64,000 nt of DNA from contig NZ_LN811356.1 in assembly GCF_001006805.1 (NCBI RefSeq), forward strand, positions 344,980 to 408,979, read 5' to 3'. How positions within the stretch are numbered: the stretch's first letter is position 1; every line of letters starts with the position of its first letter. A program made the translations under genes and the position numbers. Below the pieces are notes generated by a model. It had not been told where the DNA came from, ran no database searches, and saw only the letters and a list, made by a program, of their open reading frames with translations. Positions 45,176-53,402 of the stretch are shown here, piece by piece. Origin of the DNA: Microvirga massiliensis. Its GTDB lineage: Bacteria; Pseudomonadota; Alphaproteobacteria; Rhizobiales; Beijerinckiaceae.

Positions 45176-46672
45176 ATGTCAGTCTTGGCTGCAAGTCGGG
45201 GGAACCGGGGTGCCGGTTGGTTGCAGCCGATGCAGGACAGGTTATTCAAGCTCATCGATTGGTTCATCCCCGAGGAGGCCCGACGGGAGCGATCCGAGTT
45301 CGGTCGCGCGCGAAACTTCGTCTTCACGCACCTGTTTGGTCCGGCTCTTGCCCAGTCGATCAGTATCTTCCTTTACTTGGCGGACCCGGACCCTGGCCTT
45401 GCCTGCTGGACGATCATTGCCTGCATCTGTGCCTTCTGGCTGCTGCCGTTCGGCCTCAGGCTGACCAGGAATCTGCGTCTGATCGCCATGATCTCCGTGG
45501 AACTCCTCGCCTTCGCGGCGCTGTTCGGAGCCTACCATTATGGCGGCGTGAGCTCACCGTTTCTTCCGTGGCTGATCGTCAGCATCCTCCTGGGTTTTTT
45601 CTACCTCTCCGACCGGCCCTTCCTGGTGATCGGGCTCTTTGCGGGAAATCTTGCGGCTTTCTCGATCGCCTATGTCCTGAACGGCTTTCCCGAGCACGTG
45701 CCGCTTCCGGCGCTGGCGCCCGTCGGCTGGATCTCGATCTTCTCGGCCACAGTCTACATGTCGTGGATGGCAATCTATTACGCGAACGTGCACTCGATGC
45801 GCTTCGATCTCGAGCGCGAGGCCGAGCGGCACCGGGCAACGGCGGTGCGCCTCCGCCAGGCCAAGGAACTGGCCGATGATGCCAACCGGGCAAGGTCGAT
45901 CTTCCTGGCCAAGATGAGTCACGAGCTTCGCACCCCCCTCAATGCCGTCATCGGCTACAGCGAGATCCTGCTCGAGGATTGCGAGGCGGCCGGCGAGAGC
46001 GAGACGAAGCTGGCGGATCTGCGGCGCATCAATGCGGCGGGAAAGCATCTTCTGTCCCTGGTGACGGATGTCCTCGACCTCTCGAAGATCGAGGCCAACA
46101 CGGTCGAACTCTCGATCGAGCGGGTCAGCCTGAACCGTCTCCTCGACGAGGTCATTGCGACCTCCCAGCCTCTCATCGCGCAGAAGCACAACCGACTGGT
46201 CATCAACTGCCCCAAGGACATCGGCACGATCTCGACCGATGCGACGAAACTTCGGCAGGTGATGCTCAACCTGCTCAGCAATGCAGCCAAGTTCACCAGC
46301 GGCGGCACCATCACGCTAAGCGTCTTGCGCGACCGGACGAGCGTGGGCGATTGGATCGAGATCCAGGTCCATGATACCGGGATCGGGATCGCCAAGGCGG
46401 ATCTCCCCAAGCTGTTCCAGAATTTCGGGCAGGCGACCGCCGCGACGTCGAGCGTCTATGGTGGAACCGGCCTGGGACTGGCGCTGAGCCAGAAGCTCTG
46501 CGCCCTGATGGGCGGCGGCATTTCCGTCGAGAGCGAGGAAGGTCGCTGGTCCCGTTTCACGGTGCGCCTCCCGGCGGCCCTGACGCCTGAGCCCATGGAT
46601 GAGGCCCGTTTGGCCGACGAGGCCACGCAGACGCTCGCACTCCCGCTTTCCCCCCCTCTGCTCGCCAGCTGA
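45176..46672 (+). CDS. Membrane sensor histidine kinase with six-helix sensor (paralogue)
   Basis: 498 aa from the ATG at 45176 (GGAA upstream); TTG at 45149 would add nine residues. It has the same layout as its divergent paralogue: amphipathic head (LFKLIDWFIPEEARRER), six helices with HLFGPALAQSISIFLYLADP and AYHYGGVSSPFLPW, HisKA with AKMSHELRTPLNAVIGYSE (His about 249), and HATPase_c with DTGIGIAKADLPKLFQNF and GGTGLGLALS. It has no own receiver; the next gene, 6 bases later, has two, so a phosphorelay is likely. Confidence 0.9.
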   Translation: MSVLAASRGNRGAGWLQPMQDRLFKLIDWFIPEEARRERSEFGRARNFVFTHLFGPALAQSISIFLYLADPDPGLACWTIIACICAFWLLPFGLRLTRNLRLIAMISVELLAFAALFGAYHYGGVSSPFLPWLIVSILLGFFYLSDRPFLVIGLFAGNLAAFSIAYVLNGFPEHVPLPALAPVGWISIFSATVYMSWMAIYYANVHSMRFDLEREAERHRATAVRLRQAKELADDANRARSIFLAKMSHELRTPLNAVIGYSEILLEDCEAAGESETKLADLRRINAAGKHLLSLVTDVLDLSKIEANTVELSIERVSLNRLLDEVIATSQPLIAQKHNRLVINCPKDIGTISTDATKLRQVMLNLLSNAAKFTSGGTITLSVLRDRTSVGDWIEIQVHDTGIGIAKADLPKLFQNFGQATAATSSVYGGTGLGLALSQKLCALMGGGISVESEEGRWSRFTVRLPAALTPEPMDEARLADEATQTLALPLSPPLLAS

Positions 46673-46678
46673 TCCGAC

Positions 46679-48805
46679 ATGACCCCGATCTCGAATCCCG
46701 TCTCTTTGGCCCAAGGGGCGTCCCAGTCCGCCGTATCAGGCATGGAGCAGAGTGCTCCCACGCAGCCTCCTCGACTTCTGATCGTCGATGATCTTGCGGA
46801 CAACCGCGCCGTTCTGGCGCGGCGCTTCCAACGGCGCGACTTCTCCGTCACGGAGGCGGATGGCGGCCAACGCGCCCTCGAACTGATCGCGCAGCAGCCC
46901 TTCGACGCCGTTCTCCTTGATGTAATGATGCCTGACCTCGATGGCTTCGAGGTCCTCAGCCGGATTCGCGAGCAGCACTGTCCTGCCGCACTTCCCGTCA
47001 TCATGGTAACCGCGAGGGCCCAGAACGAGGACGTCGTGCGGGCTCTGAATCTCGGAGCGAACGACTACGTCACGAAGCCCGTGGATTTCGCGGTCGCCCT
47101 CGCGCGCGTAAGCGCACAGATCGCACGAAAGCGCATGGAAGACGCTCTTCGCGAAAGCGAGGCGCGCTACCGTCTGCTGGCGGATCACGCGACGGATATG
47201 ATCGTCCGCGCGGATTTGAGCGGGCGACGCCACTATGTCTCTCCGGCTTCGAGAGATTTGCTGGGCTATGCGCCAGAGGAACTCGTGGGCACGCGCCCGC
47301 AGGATTTCGTCCATCCGGACGAGGCTTCCGGGCTGGCAGAGATCTTCTCGCGGCTCCAGGAGGGGCGGACCGAAAGGGCCACCGGCACATACCGGCTCCG
47401 TCACAGAAGCGGAACGTGGGTCTGGGTCGAGGACAATCTGCATCTCGTGCGAGATGCAAAGGGGATCCCGCTGGAGGTCATCAGTGCCTCCCGTGACGTG
47501 ACCGAACGGCAGCGCCAATCCTGCGAGCTTCGCCTCGCCAAGGAGCGCGCCGAGGAAGCGAGTCAGGCAAAGACAGAGTTTCTGGCCGTGATGAGTCACG
47601 AGACCAGGACACCCCTGAACGGCATTCTCGGATACGCAGATCTTCTGCTGAACTCGCAGGGCCTGAGCCACGAACAGCGCCGGCACGCGGAGCGGATCCG
47701 AATTGCCGGGTCCGCGCTGCTCATGATCGTGAACGATATCCTCGAGTTCTCCGAGCTCGAGGCCGGCAAGACGCAACTGCAGTCGGAGCCTTTCTCTCCC
47801 GAGGTGCTCCTAGACAGTGCGATCTCGATTGTGAAGGCGTCCGCGGATCAGAAGGGGCTTGCATTGGAAGTCGATATAGCAGGTCCCTTGCCCGACCTGC
47901 TCGTCGGTGATCAGGACCGCTTGCGACAGATCCTTCTCAATCTCCTCAACAACGCCATCAAGTTCACGCCGCAGGGCCGTGTTGTCCTCTCCGTGTGCCC
48001 GCAGACCGTTTCGGAGACACGGTGCCATCTGCGCTTTGCGATCTCGGATACCGGGATTGGGATCGAGGACGAGAAGCGGAGCCGCCTGTTTCAGATGTTC
48101 AGCCAGGTCGATGGCTCGGTGCGCCGCCGCTTCGGGGGAACTGGGCTCGGCCTCGCGATCTCGCAGCGGTTGGCGCAGCTGATGGGCGGCGAGATCCACG
48201 TGGACAGCACCCTCGGCCGGGGCTCCACCTTCTGGTTCGAGGTTCCTCTCGAGGTCGCATCGAGGGCGGACCACGCGGAGGCTACGGATCATAAGTCTGC
48301 GCCGACTCGATCCGCCCGAATCCTTCTGGTCGAAGACAACGACATCAATCAGGAGATCGCGCGCGCCATGCTCGAGTCGGAAGGCCATGAGGTCGATGTC
48401 GCTCCCGACGGATCGGTTGCTGTGATGCGCATTCAGGCGGTGCGTTACGACCTCGTCCTGATGGATGTCCAGATGCCCGTCATGGACGGGCTCACGGCCA
48501 CGCGACGCATCAGAGCACTGGATGGCCCGGCGCGTGACCTGCCGATCATCGCTCTGACTGCGAACGTCCTGCCCCAGCAGGTTCATGCCTTCAGGGAGGC
48601 GGGAATGAGCGACTATATCGGCAAGCCATTCAAGCGTGACGAGCTCTACCAGATCGTCGAGCGGTGGGTTGGAGCGGGCAGGGGGAATTCCCGATCAAGT
48701 GGCAGCTCGGCACAGGAAAATGTGCAACGCCTCGACACGCTCGGGTGGTCCCGCCCATCCTCGGACGAAGGTGCGTCTCATCGTGGGAAAGTCCATGTTG
48801 CGTAA
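46679..48805 (+). CDS. Hybrid kinase: receiver-PAS-HisKA-HATPase-receiver
   Basis: 708 aa, soluble. REC1 (about 32-150; LLIVDDLADNRAVL, Asp in VLLDVMMPDLDG, Lys in YVTKPVDFAV); PAS with PAC (about 160-285; YRLLADHATDMIVRADLSG, WVEDNLHLVRDA); HisKA with VMSHETRTPLNGILGYA (His about 306); HATPase_c (DTGIGIEDEKRSRLF, GGTGLGLAIS); REC2 (about 546-660; ILLVEDNDINQEIA, Asp in LVLMDVQMPVMDG, Lys in IGKPFKRDELY). Begins 6 bases after the membrane kinase and probably receives phosphate from it. No DNA-binding domain, so output goes elsewhere. Confidence 0.93.
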   Translation: MTPISNPVSLAQGASQSAVSGMEQSAPTQPPRLLIVDDLADNRAVLARRFQRRDFSVTEADGGQRALELIAQQPFDAVLLDVMMPDLDGFEVLSRIREQHCPAALPVIMVTARAQNEDVVRALNLGANDYVTKPVDFAVALARVSAQIARKRMEDALRESEARYRLLADHATDMIVRADLSGRRHYVSPASRDLLGYAPEELVGTRPQDFVHPDEASGLAEIFSRLQEGRTERATGTYRLRHRSGTWVWVEDNLHLVRDAKGIPLEVISASRDVTERQRQSCELRLAKERAEEASQAKTEFLAVMSHETRTPLNGILGYADLLLNSQGLSHEQRRHAERIRIAGSALLMIVNDILEFSELEAGKTQLQSEPFSPEVLLDSAISIVKASADQKGLALEVDIAGPLPDLLVGDQDRLRQILLNLLNNAIKFTPQGRVVLSVCPQTVSETRCHLRFAISDTGIGIEDEKRSRLFQMFSQVDGSVRRRFGGTGLGLAISQRLAQLMGGEIHVDSTLGRGSTFWFEVPLEVASRADHAEATDHKSAPTRSARILLVEDNDINQEIARAMLESEGHEVDVAPDGSVAVMRIQAVRYDLVLMDVQMPVMDGLTATRRIRALDGPARDLPIIALTANVLPQQVHAFREAGMSDYIGKPFKRDELYQIVERWVGAGRGNSRSSGSSAQENVQRLDTLGWSRPSSDEGASHRGKVHVA

Positions 48806-49532
48806 CAGGCTCACTCACTGCGGCAATTGGATGGGCCGTCATTTCGCGGTGTTCCGAGGCGGATTCGCCGTCTTCATGCTTCTCGCGCCTCTCGTCGTGG
48901 CGCCGGCAGCTTTCGGAAGCGATCTTGCATCGGCGCCGAACGGAAAACGACGATCCCCTCTTTCAGGAGCCTATCTTCATGTCGGCCCGGCCGGGCTCGT
49001 GCTCGATGAAGGCGCAAGCATCCGGGCTGCGGGCCAGCCGCTCGTCGGAGCAGATATCTCCGTTAAGTCACAGCTTACGCTCGGCATCGAGGCTGGCTAC
49101 TTCCTGAATCCGAATTTCGCCATCTCGCTGACGGGTGGGATCCCCCCGGTTGCGAAAATCGAGCTTGCCGGAACGATGAGCGGCATGGGGACGGTCGGCA
49201 AGACGACCTATGGTCCGGTCGGCCTGACGGCTCATTACCACTTCCGCGAGTTCGGTCGCGTGCAACCCTATGCGGGGGTTGGGCCGGTCCTGTTTTACGT
49301 CTTTGACGACGAGGACGGAGTGCTGACCAACCTGAAGGCCCGACAAAGCGTCGGCTTTGCGCTCCAGGCGGGGGCCGACGTCATGCTCGACGAGAGTTGG
49401 GGAGTTTTCATTGATGTAAAGAAAGTATTCCTGCAGACGCAGGCTCATGGTTCTCTCGGTGGGGTTCCGATAAAAGCTGACGTCCGGCTCGATCCGCTCG
49501 TCGTACACAGCGGCGTAACGTACCGCTTCTAA
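48795..49532 (+). CDS. OmpW-family outer-membrane protein
   Basis: 245 aa from the ATG at 48795, overlapping the hybrid kinase by 11 bases; ATG 48831 is an alternative. Signal peptide (AVFMLLAPLVVAPAAFGSD). OmpW features: LGIEAGYFLNPNFAISLTGGIPP, LAGTMSGMGTVGKTTYGPVGLTAHYHF, VQPYAGVGPVLFYVF and the terminal Phe in VTYRF for BAM recognition. OmpW proteins are 8-stranded barrels with a hydrophobic pore thought to pass small hydrophobic molecules. Position between the kinases and the PLP enzyme suggests a link to a hydrophobic signal or product. Confidence 0.88.
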   Translation: MLRNRLTHCGNWMGRHFAVFRGGFAVFMLLAPLVVAPAAFGSDLASAPNGKRRSPLSGAYLHVGPAGLVLDEGASIRAAGQPLVGADISVKSQLTLGIEAGYFLNPNFAISLTGGIPPVAKIELAGTMSGMGTVGKTTYGPVGLTAHYHFREFGRVQPYAGVGPVLFYVFDDEDGVLTNLKARQSVGFALQAGADVMLDESWGVFIDVKKVFLQTQAHGSLGGVPIKADVRLDPLVVHSGVTYRF

Positions 49533-49692
49533 GCCTTTTCGCGACAGTGCAGACGCTCGGCCATATCTGGCCCGGGCAACGTGTTGCCGCGGGAATTCAC
49601 GGCATGGTGCAGCGTTAGGGAAAGCGGTGTGTTCGATTCCGGCGCTGCAACGACCATTGTCTCGATAATCATAAAAGCCCGCAGGAGCGAGC

Positions 49693-51030
49693 ATGCTAGA
49701 TTCCGCAAACAACAATATCCCGCCCGCCGCCCTGGGGGGCAGCATGAGGGACTTCCGCGTCCTCAAAGGAGAGAACCTCCTCGATCGTGTGGACAGTTTC
49801 TTTCAATGGCAGGACCTTCGTCGGCAGAATGGGCTATGGCCCTTCTCGCGTTCGACGGAGGGTGGGCCGACTGCCGTATGCGCAGCCCGGGACGACCAGG
49901 GCAATAGGATGGAGGGAGTTAATTTCGCGTCGCAGGATTATCTCAGCCTGTCGCGTCATCCGGAAATCCTGAATGCCGCGAAGGATGCCATTGAGCGCTA
50001 CGGTGTGCATAGTGCCGGCTCACCCGTGCTCGTCGGAAACACGGTCGATTCCATCGCTCTCGAGCGCAGAATCGGGACCTTTCTCGAGATGGAAGAGGTC
50101 CTTCTCTACCCGACGGGCTGGGCCGCCGGCTTCGGCGTTATCAAAGGTCTGGTTCGCTCGTCCGACCATATCGTGATGGACGCTCTCGCCCATACATGCC
50201 TGCAGGAAGGCGCAAAGGCCGCAACGAAAAATATCTATCAGTTCCGCCATCTCGACCTGGATCATTGCCGCCGCTGGCTCAGCGCCGTGCGTGCAAAGGA
50301 CACCAGGAATGCGATCATGGTCGTGACCGAAGGCCTGTTCTCGATGGACTCGGATACGCCGGATCTGGCGGCCATGCAGGATCTTTGCCGCGAATACAAC
50401 GCGACCCTGCTCGTCGACGTTGCTCACGACCTCGGCTGCTTGGGCGACGACGGACGCGGGCATATCGGGCTCCAGAAGATGCTCGGCAAGGTCGACCTCG
50501 TCATGGGAAGCTTCTCGAAGACCTTCGCCTCGAACGGAGGGTTCGTGGCGTGCAAGAGCCGCTCCGTGAAAGAGTATCTCCGCTTCTACAGCACGCCGGC
50601 GACCTTCTCGAATGCCGTCTCTCCCGTTCAGGCGGCCGTCGTCCTGAAAGCGTTCGAAATCATCGAGTCCACGGAGGGACGTTCCCTGCGCGCCGCACTC
50701 ATGAGGAACATCCTCAGCTTGCGGCAGCACGTTCGAAATGCCGGCATGGAGGTCTACGGAGACCCATCCGCGATCGTGGCTGTGAGGATGGGCTCGGAGG
50801 GATTGGCGCGGCTGGTGAGCCGTCGCCTGCCCGAAGTCGGCCTGCTCGCCAATCTCGTCGAGTTCCCGGCGGTTGGAAAGGGGGCTGCCCGTTTCCGGCT
50901 TCAGGTGATGGCAAACCATACCGAGCAGGATATCCAGCAAGCAGCGCAACGCCTTCACGTCGCCTATCTCGATGCCTCCGCCGAGTTCGATGCGCTTCCG
51001 CAGCCCGAACTGGAGATGGCCATCGCCTGA
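49693..51030 (+). CDS. Alpha-oxoamine synthase family PLP enzyme (BioF/SPT/CqsA-like)
   Basis: 445 aa. Fold type I aminotransferase of the alpha-oxoamine synthase group: NFASQDYLSLSRHPEI, GVHSAGSPVLVGNTVDSIALER, PTGWAAGFGVIKGLV, VVTEGLFSMDSDTPDL, LLVDVAHDLGCLGDDGRG and PLP Lys in MGSFSKTFASNGGF. The group condenses an acyl-CoA with an amino acid (BioF, serine palmitoyltransferase, ALAS, KBL, CqsA/LqsA). No biotin, sphingolipid or acyl-carrier gene is nearby; kinases and an OmpW protein are. A signal-molecule synthase is therefore plausible; a long-chain base or other amino ketone is the alternative. Confidence 0.85.
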   Translation: MLDSANNNIPPAALGGSMRDFRVLKGENLLDRVDSFFQWQDLRRQNGLWPFSRSTEGGPTAVCAARDDQGNRMEGVNFASQDYLSLSRHPEILNAAKDAIERYGVHSAGSPVLVGNTVDSIALERRIGTFLEMEEVLLYPTGWAAGFGVIKGLVRSSDHIVMDALAHTCLQEGAKAATKNIYQFRHLDLDHCRRWLSAVRAKDTRNAIMVVTEGLFSMDSDTPDLAAMQDLCREYNATLLVDVAHDLGCLGDDGRGHIGLQKMLGKVDLVMGSFSKTFASNGGFVACKSRSVKEYLRFYSTPATFSNAVSPVQAAVVLKAFEIIESTEGRSLRAALMRNILSLRQHVRNAGMEVYGDPSAIVAVRMGSEGLARLVSRRLPEVGLLANLVEFPAVGKGAARFRLQVMANHTEQDIQQAAQRLHVAYLDASAEFDALPQPELEMAIA

Positions 51031-51129
51031 GCACGGAGTTTACCGTGCGTTAACGATATCGAACGAAAAACAGCAGGAGAGCCGGAACGACCGCATTCAA
51101 GAACGGTTGTCGGCTCGGAGGGGGCTTCC

Positions 51130-51240
51130 ATGATCATCCTGGATCCAAGTACCGGGCAGACCGTCACGATTGCAGCGCCGATCAGGCTACGCCCAGTGAT
51201 GCAATCGACGCGCAATCCGAAGGACTGGGGCGTGAACTGA
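51130..51240 (+). CDS. Very small ORF with strong ribosome binding site
   Basis: 36 aa, ATG at 51130 preceded by GGAGGGGG with a 5-base spacer, one of the best start signals in the window. Peptide MIILDPSTGQTVTIAAPIR and a polar tail ending in WGVN. No family recognised with certainty. It follows the PLP enzyme by 100 bases on the same strand and could be a small protein of that operon. Confidence 0.35.
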   Translation: MIILDPSTGQTVTIAAPIRLRPVMQSTRNPKDWGVN

Positions 51241-51919
51241 CGGACGGTTTTCCTGATTCCGTTGGCTCGGCCGTGAGAAATGCCCCCGGCGACTCTCGAC
51301 GCTGTGTTGGCGAATTGCGGACTCCCCAGAGAATAGGTGAGATTCCCGGCGTTCGGCCATGCAGGCCATTGTTCCGCACGTCGTCCTCAGACGGTCTCCA
51401 TGGCGGAGAAGATCGTCGCCCGACCACTTCACTGTGACATGGCAATCACCGTCTTTGCGAGCGGAGCGGAGCCATCTAGGAGCGCATCCGTCGAGGGGTA
51501 GATTGCTTCGCCTGCGGCTCGCAAGGACGGAGGTGCGGCGGAAGCGGTAGTGCATCACGCCTGCGGCTCGCCATGACGGCAGTAGGTCCGGCGCTACTCC
51601 GCTTCCGGCGATGCTCCTCGCGCTCTCACACCCTCTTCGTCATTGCGAACGCAGTGAAGCAATCTACCCGTCGACGGATGGTTCGCCTCGCCAGCGACAC
51701 GCCATGACGGAAATGGCAGTCGGACGAACCGTGCGTGCCGTCTGCACTTCGCAATGGCGACGTGAATGCTGCGGGGCACCTCCTGATCCGGAACACCCTC
51801 GGGATCAGTACCCGGATACATACTGTTCTTCGGCCAGCCCGATCAGACACACAGGTTCCAATCGATGCGGCGCGGTGGGAATGACCTTCCGTATCCAGGC
51901 CGAACTGGCATCGCCCAAA
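51241..51919. other. Intergenic gap with dispersed repeat
   Basis: About 680 bases up to the terminator of the downstream convergent phasin gene. Repeat copy B takes up 51450-51710. Open frames inside are composed of repeat sequence and are not credible genes. Confidence 0.6.
51450..51710. repeat. Dispersed REP-like repeat, copy B
   Basis: Closely parallels copy A: GGAGCGCATCCGTCGA, GGGTAGATTGCTTCGC, CGGCTCGCAAGGACGG, a GTGCATCACGCCT stretch, CCGGCGCTACTCCG, then CTTCGTCATTGCGAACG and AGTGAAGCAATCTACC. Same order and near-equal length as copy A, so the unit of about 260 bases moves or duplicates as a whole. Confidence 0.85.
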
Positions 51920-51950
51920 CACAAAGAAACCGCCCGTGAGGGCGGCTCTT
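51920..51950 (-). terminator. Rho-independent terminator of the phasin-like gene
   Basis: Stem CCGCCC (51930-51935) / GGGCGG (51940-51945) with loop GTGA. On the minus strand the stem is followed by TTTCTTTGT, a T-rich tract, about 30 bases past the stop of the minus-strand gene at 51976. On the plus strand a CTCTTTT tract follows too, so it may work in both directions. Confidence 0.75.
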
Positions 51951-51975
51951 TTCAGGGGGGACTCGATGGGGCGCG

Positions 51976-52668
51976 TCAGTCGTTCTTCATCAGAGCCGAC
52001 TGGATCGGTTTAACCGCAGTCCCGAACCAGCGAGTCGTCGATTCCGCGACATCCCTCCAGTGGGTGGTGGCCGTCTCATAGATCTGACGCGCACCGCTGG
52101 TCTGAGCGCGGATCACGTCCGAAAGCGTTGTTGCCCGCAAGGTGGATTGCAGGGCCTCGAACGCGGCATCGTTCTGCGCCTGCCAGGCCTTGATCACCTT
52201 CCCATTGACTTCCAAGGCGCCGCGGGTTGTTGCATTTGCGCTTTCGGTGATCGCCTCGCGCAGGTTCGCCGTGGTGGCCCGTGCGCGGGCATAGGCATCA
52301 TGGGCCTGCTCTGCGCCGACCCCCAGGAGACGGGCAGCCGGAAGCGCAATTTCCGTCGTAGCCGCGACCGCAACAGCGCTGGCCTCGACGGCTGCGTGCG
52401 TGGGCCGCAGCGCGGGAGCAGCGGCGCGAGCCACCGCGTCAGCGATCGGATCGGGCTTGGCATCCGCCTTTGGGGCAGGGAACAAGGAGGGTGCCGGCTC
52501 CGTCACGGCAGGCACGGACGGCTTTTCCGAAGGCCCCGGGGCGGCCGACACGGCAGCGGTCTTCTCAGCCGTCATCTCGGAACTGCGTGCCGCCTTCGTG
52601 GCGACTTTCGCAGCCGGCGCCTTCTTCTTCTCGGGCGCTGTCGTGGGGGTCTTCTTCGGGTCAGCCAT
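51976..52668 (-). CDS. Phasin-family protein with Ala/Pro/Lys-rich N-terminus
   Basis: 230 aa from the second of two adjacent ATGs (52668), with GGAG 6 bases upstream. Residues 1-90 are low complexity and rich in Ala, Lys and Pro (PEKKKAPAAKVATKAA). Residues about 95-225 form a phasin_2-type helical domain (EQAHDAYARARATTANLREAI, KVIKAWQAQNDAAFEALQSTL). Phasins coat polyhydroxyalkanoate granules; the charged N-terminus resembles PhaF-like tails that contact DNA, though the order is reversed. Sits 58 bases downstream of another phasin gene. Confidence 0.8.
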   Translation of the reverse strand: MADPKKTPTTAPEKKKAPAAKVATKAARSSEMTAEKTAAVSAAPGPSEKPSVPAVTEPAPSLFPAPKADAKPDPIADAVARAAAPALRPTHAAVEASAVAVAATTEIALPAARLLGVGAEQAHDAYARARATTANLREAITESANATTRGALEVNGKVIKAWQAQNDAAFEALQSTLRATTLSDVIRAQTSGARQIYETATTHWRDVAESTTRWFGTAVKPIQSALMKND

Positions 52669-52726
52669 CATCGTCTCCTCGTGCTGTCGGTGGCACGGGT
52701 GTGGTCCTGCCGCAGGAGGTGCAGGA

Positions 52727-53098
52727 TTATTTCTTCGGTTGCTTCGTCGCGCTCTGGGCCAGCGTGCCGAATTCCTTCGCCTGCGCCTGCATGGCTTCCA
52801 TTTGAGCGCGGACGTAGTCGGCCTGATAACGCATCGCCTCCTGCAGGTCCTTGGCTCGGACCAGCTTCTGGGCAAGGTCGAAGGCAGCCGCGATGTTCTG
52901 CTCCGCGTAGGCGAAGGTCTTGCCGGTCACGTCCTTTGCACTGGCCTGCATGGTGCTGGTGGAACCCTCGACCGTGTCGGCCGTCTTTCGGGCTGCACTC
53001 ATGAAGCCATCGAACGCCTTGCGGGCCTGCTCGACGCTCTTCTCGGCAAAGTCGCGCATTTCGGCAGGGACTTCATAGGGAAGTGGACGCTCAGCCAT
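52727..53098 (-). CDS. Phasin (PHA granule-associated protein)
   Basis: 123 aa, all helical and amphipathic. EMRDFAEKSVEQARKAFDGFM is the characteristic opening of phasin_2 proteins, followed by AFDLAQKLVRAKDLQEAMRYQ and VRAQMEAMQAQAKEF. It covers the surface of polyhydroxybutyrate granules and controls their size and number. ATG at 53098 has an AGGAG-like site (minus strand AGCAGGAGATCACG). Probably co-transcribed with the second phasin. No PHA synthase is in the window. Confidence 0.92.
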   Translation of the reverse strand: MAERPLPYEVPAEMRDFAEKSVEQARKAFDGFMSAARKTADTVEGSTSTMQASAKDVTGKTFAYAEQNIAAAFDLAQKLVRAKDLQEAMRYQADYVRAQMEAMQAQAKEFGTLAQSATKQPKK

Positions 53099-53402
53099 CG
53101 TGATCTCCTGCTATGGTGCACTGCAATATCGATTGTGCAGTGCAAAATCAATAGGGTAGGTTTTTATTAACCCTAGCATGAAGTAAAGCTCTGGGTGGAG
53201 ACGGCGAGTGATGGGCACAAGAAGGCTGTCCGTTAAGATCTCCTTAATATGTTCGATTCGGTGACCACCCCGATGATCCTGAACCCGAACGGGCTTTCGC
53301 AGCCGGGTTCCAACGAGGCCACAAGCCGCGATCGTGGCTCTGCGTGCCCTCTCGATGGTTGCCGCGGGGCATCGCCGGCAGATTGGGGCCGATAGCAGCT
53401 CT
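53099..53402. other. Divergent intergenic region
   Basis: 304 bases between the phasin operon and the PAS kinase. It contains an AT-rich patch near 53140-53180 just upstream of the phasin start, the likely phasin promoter area, but no boxes can be fixed with confidence. Confidence 0.35.
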
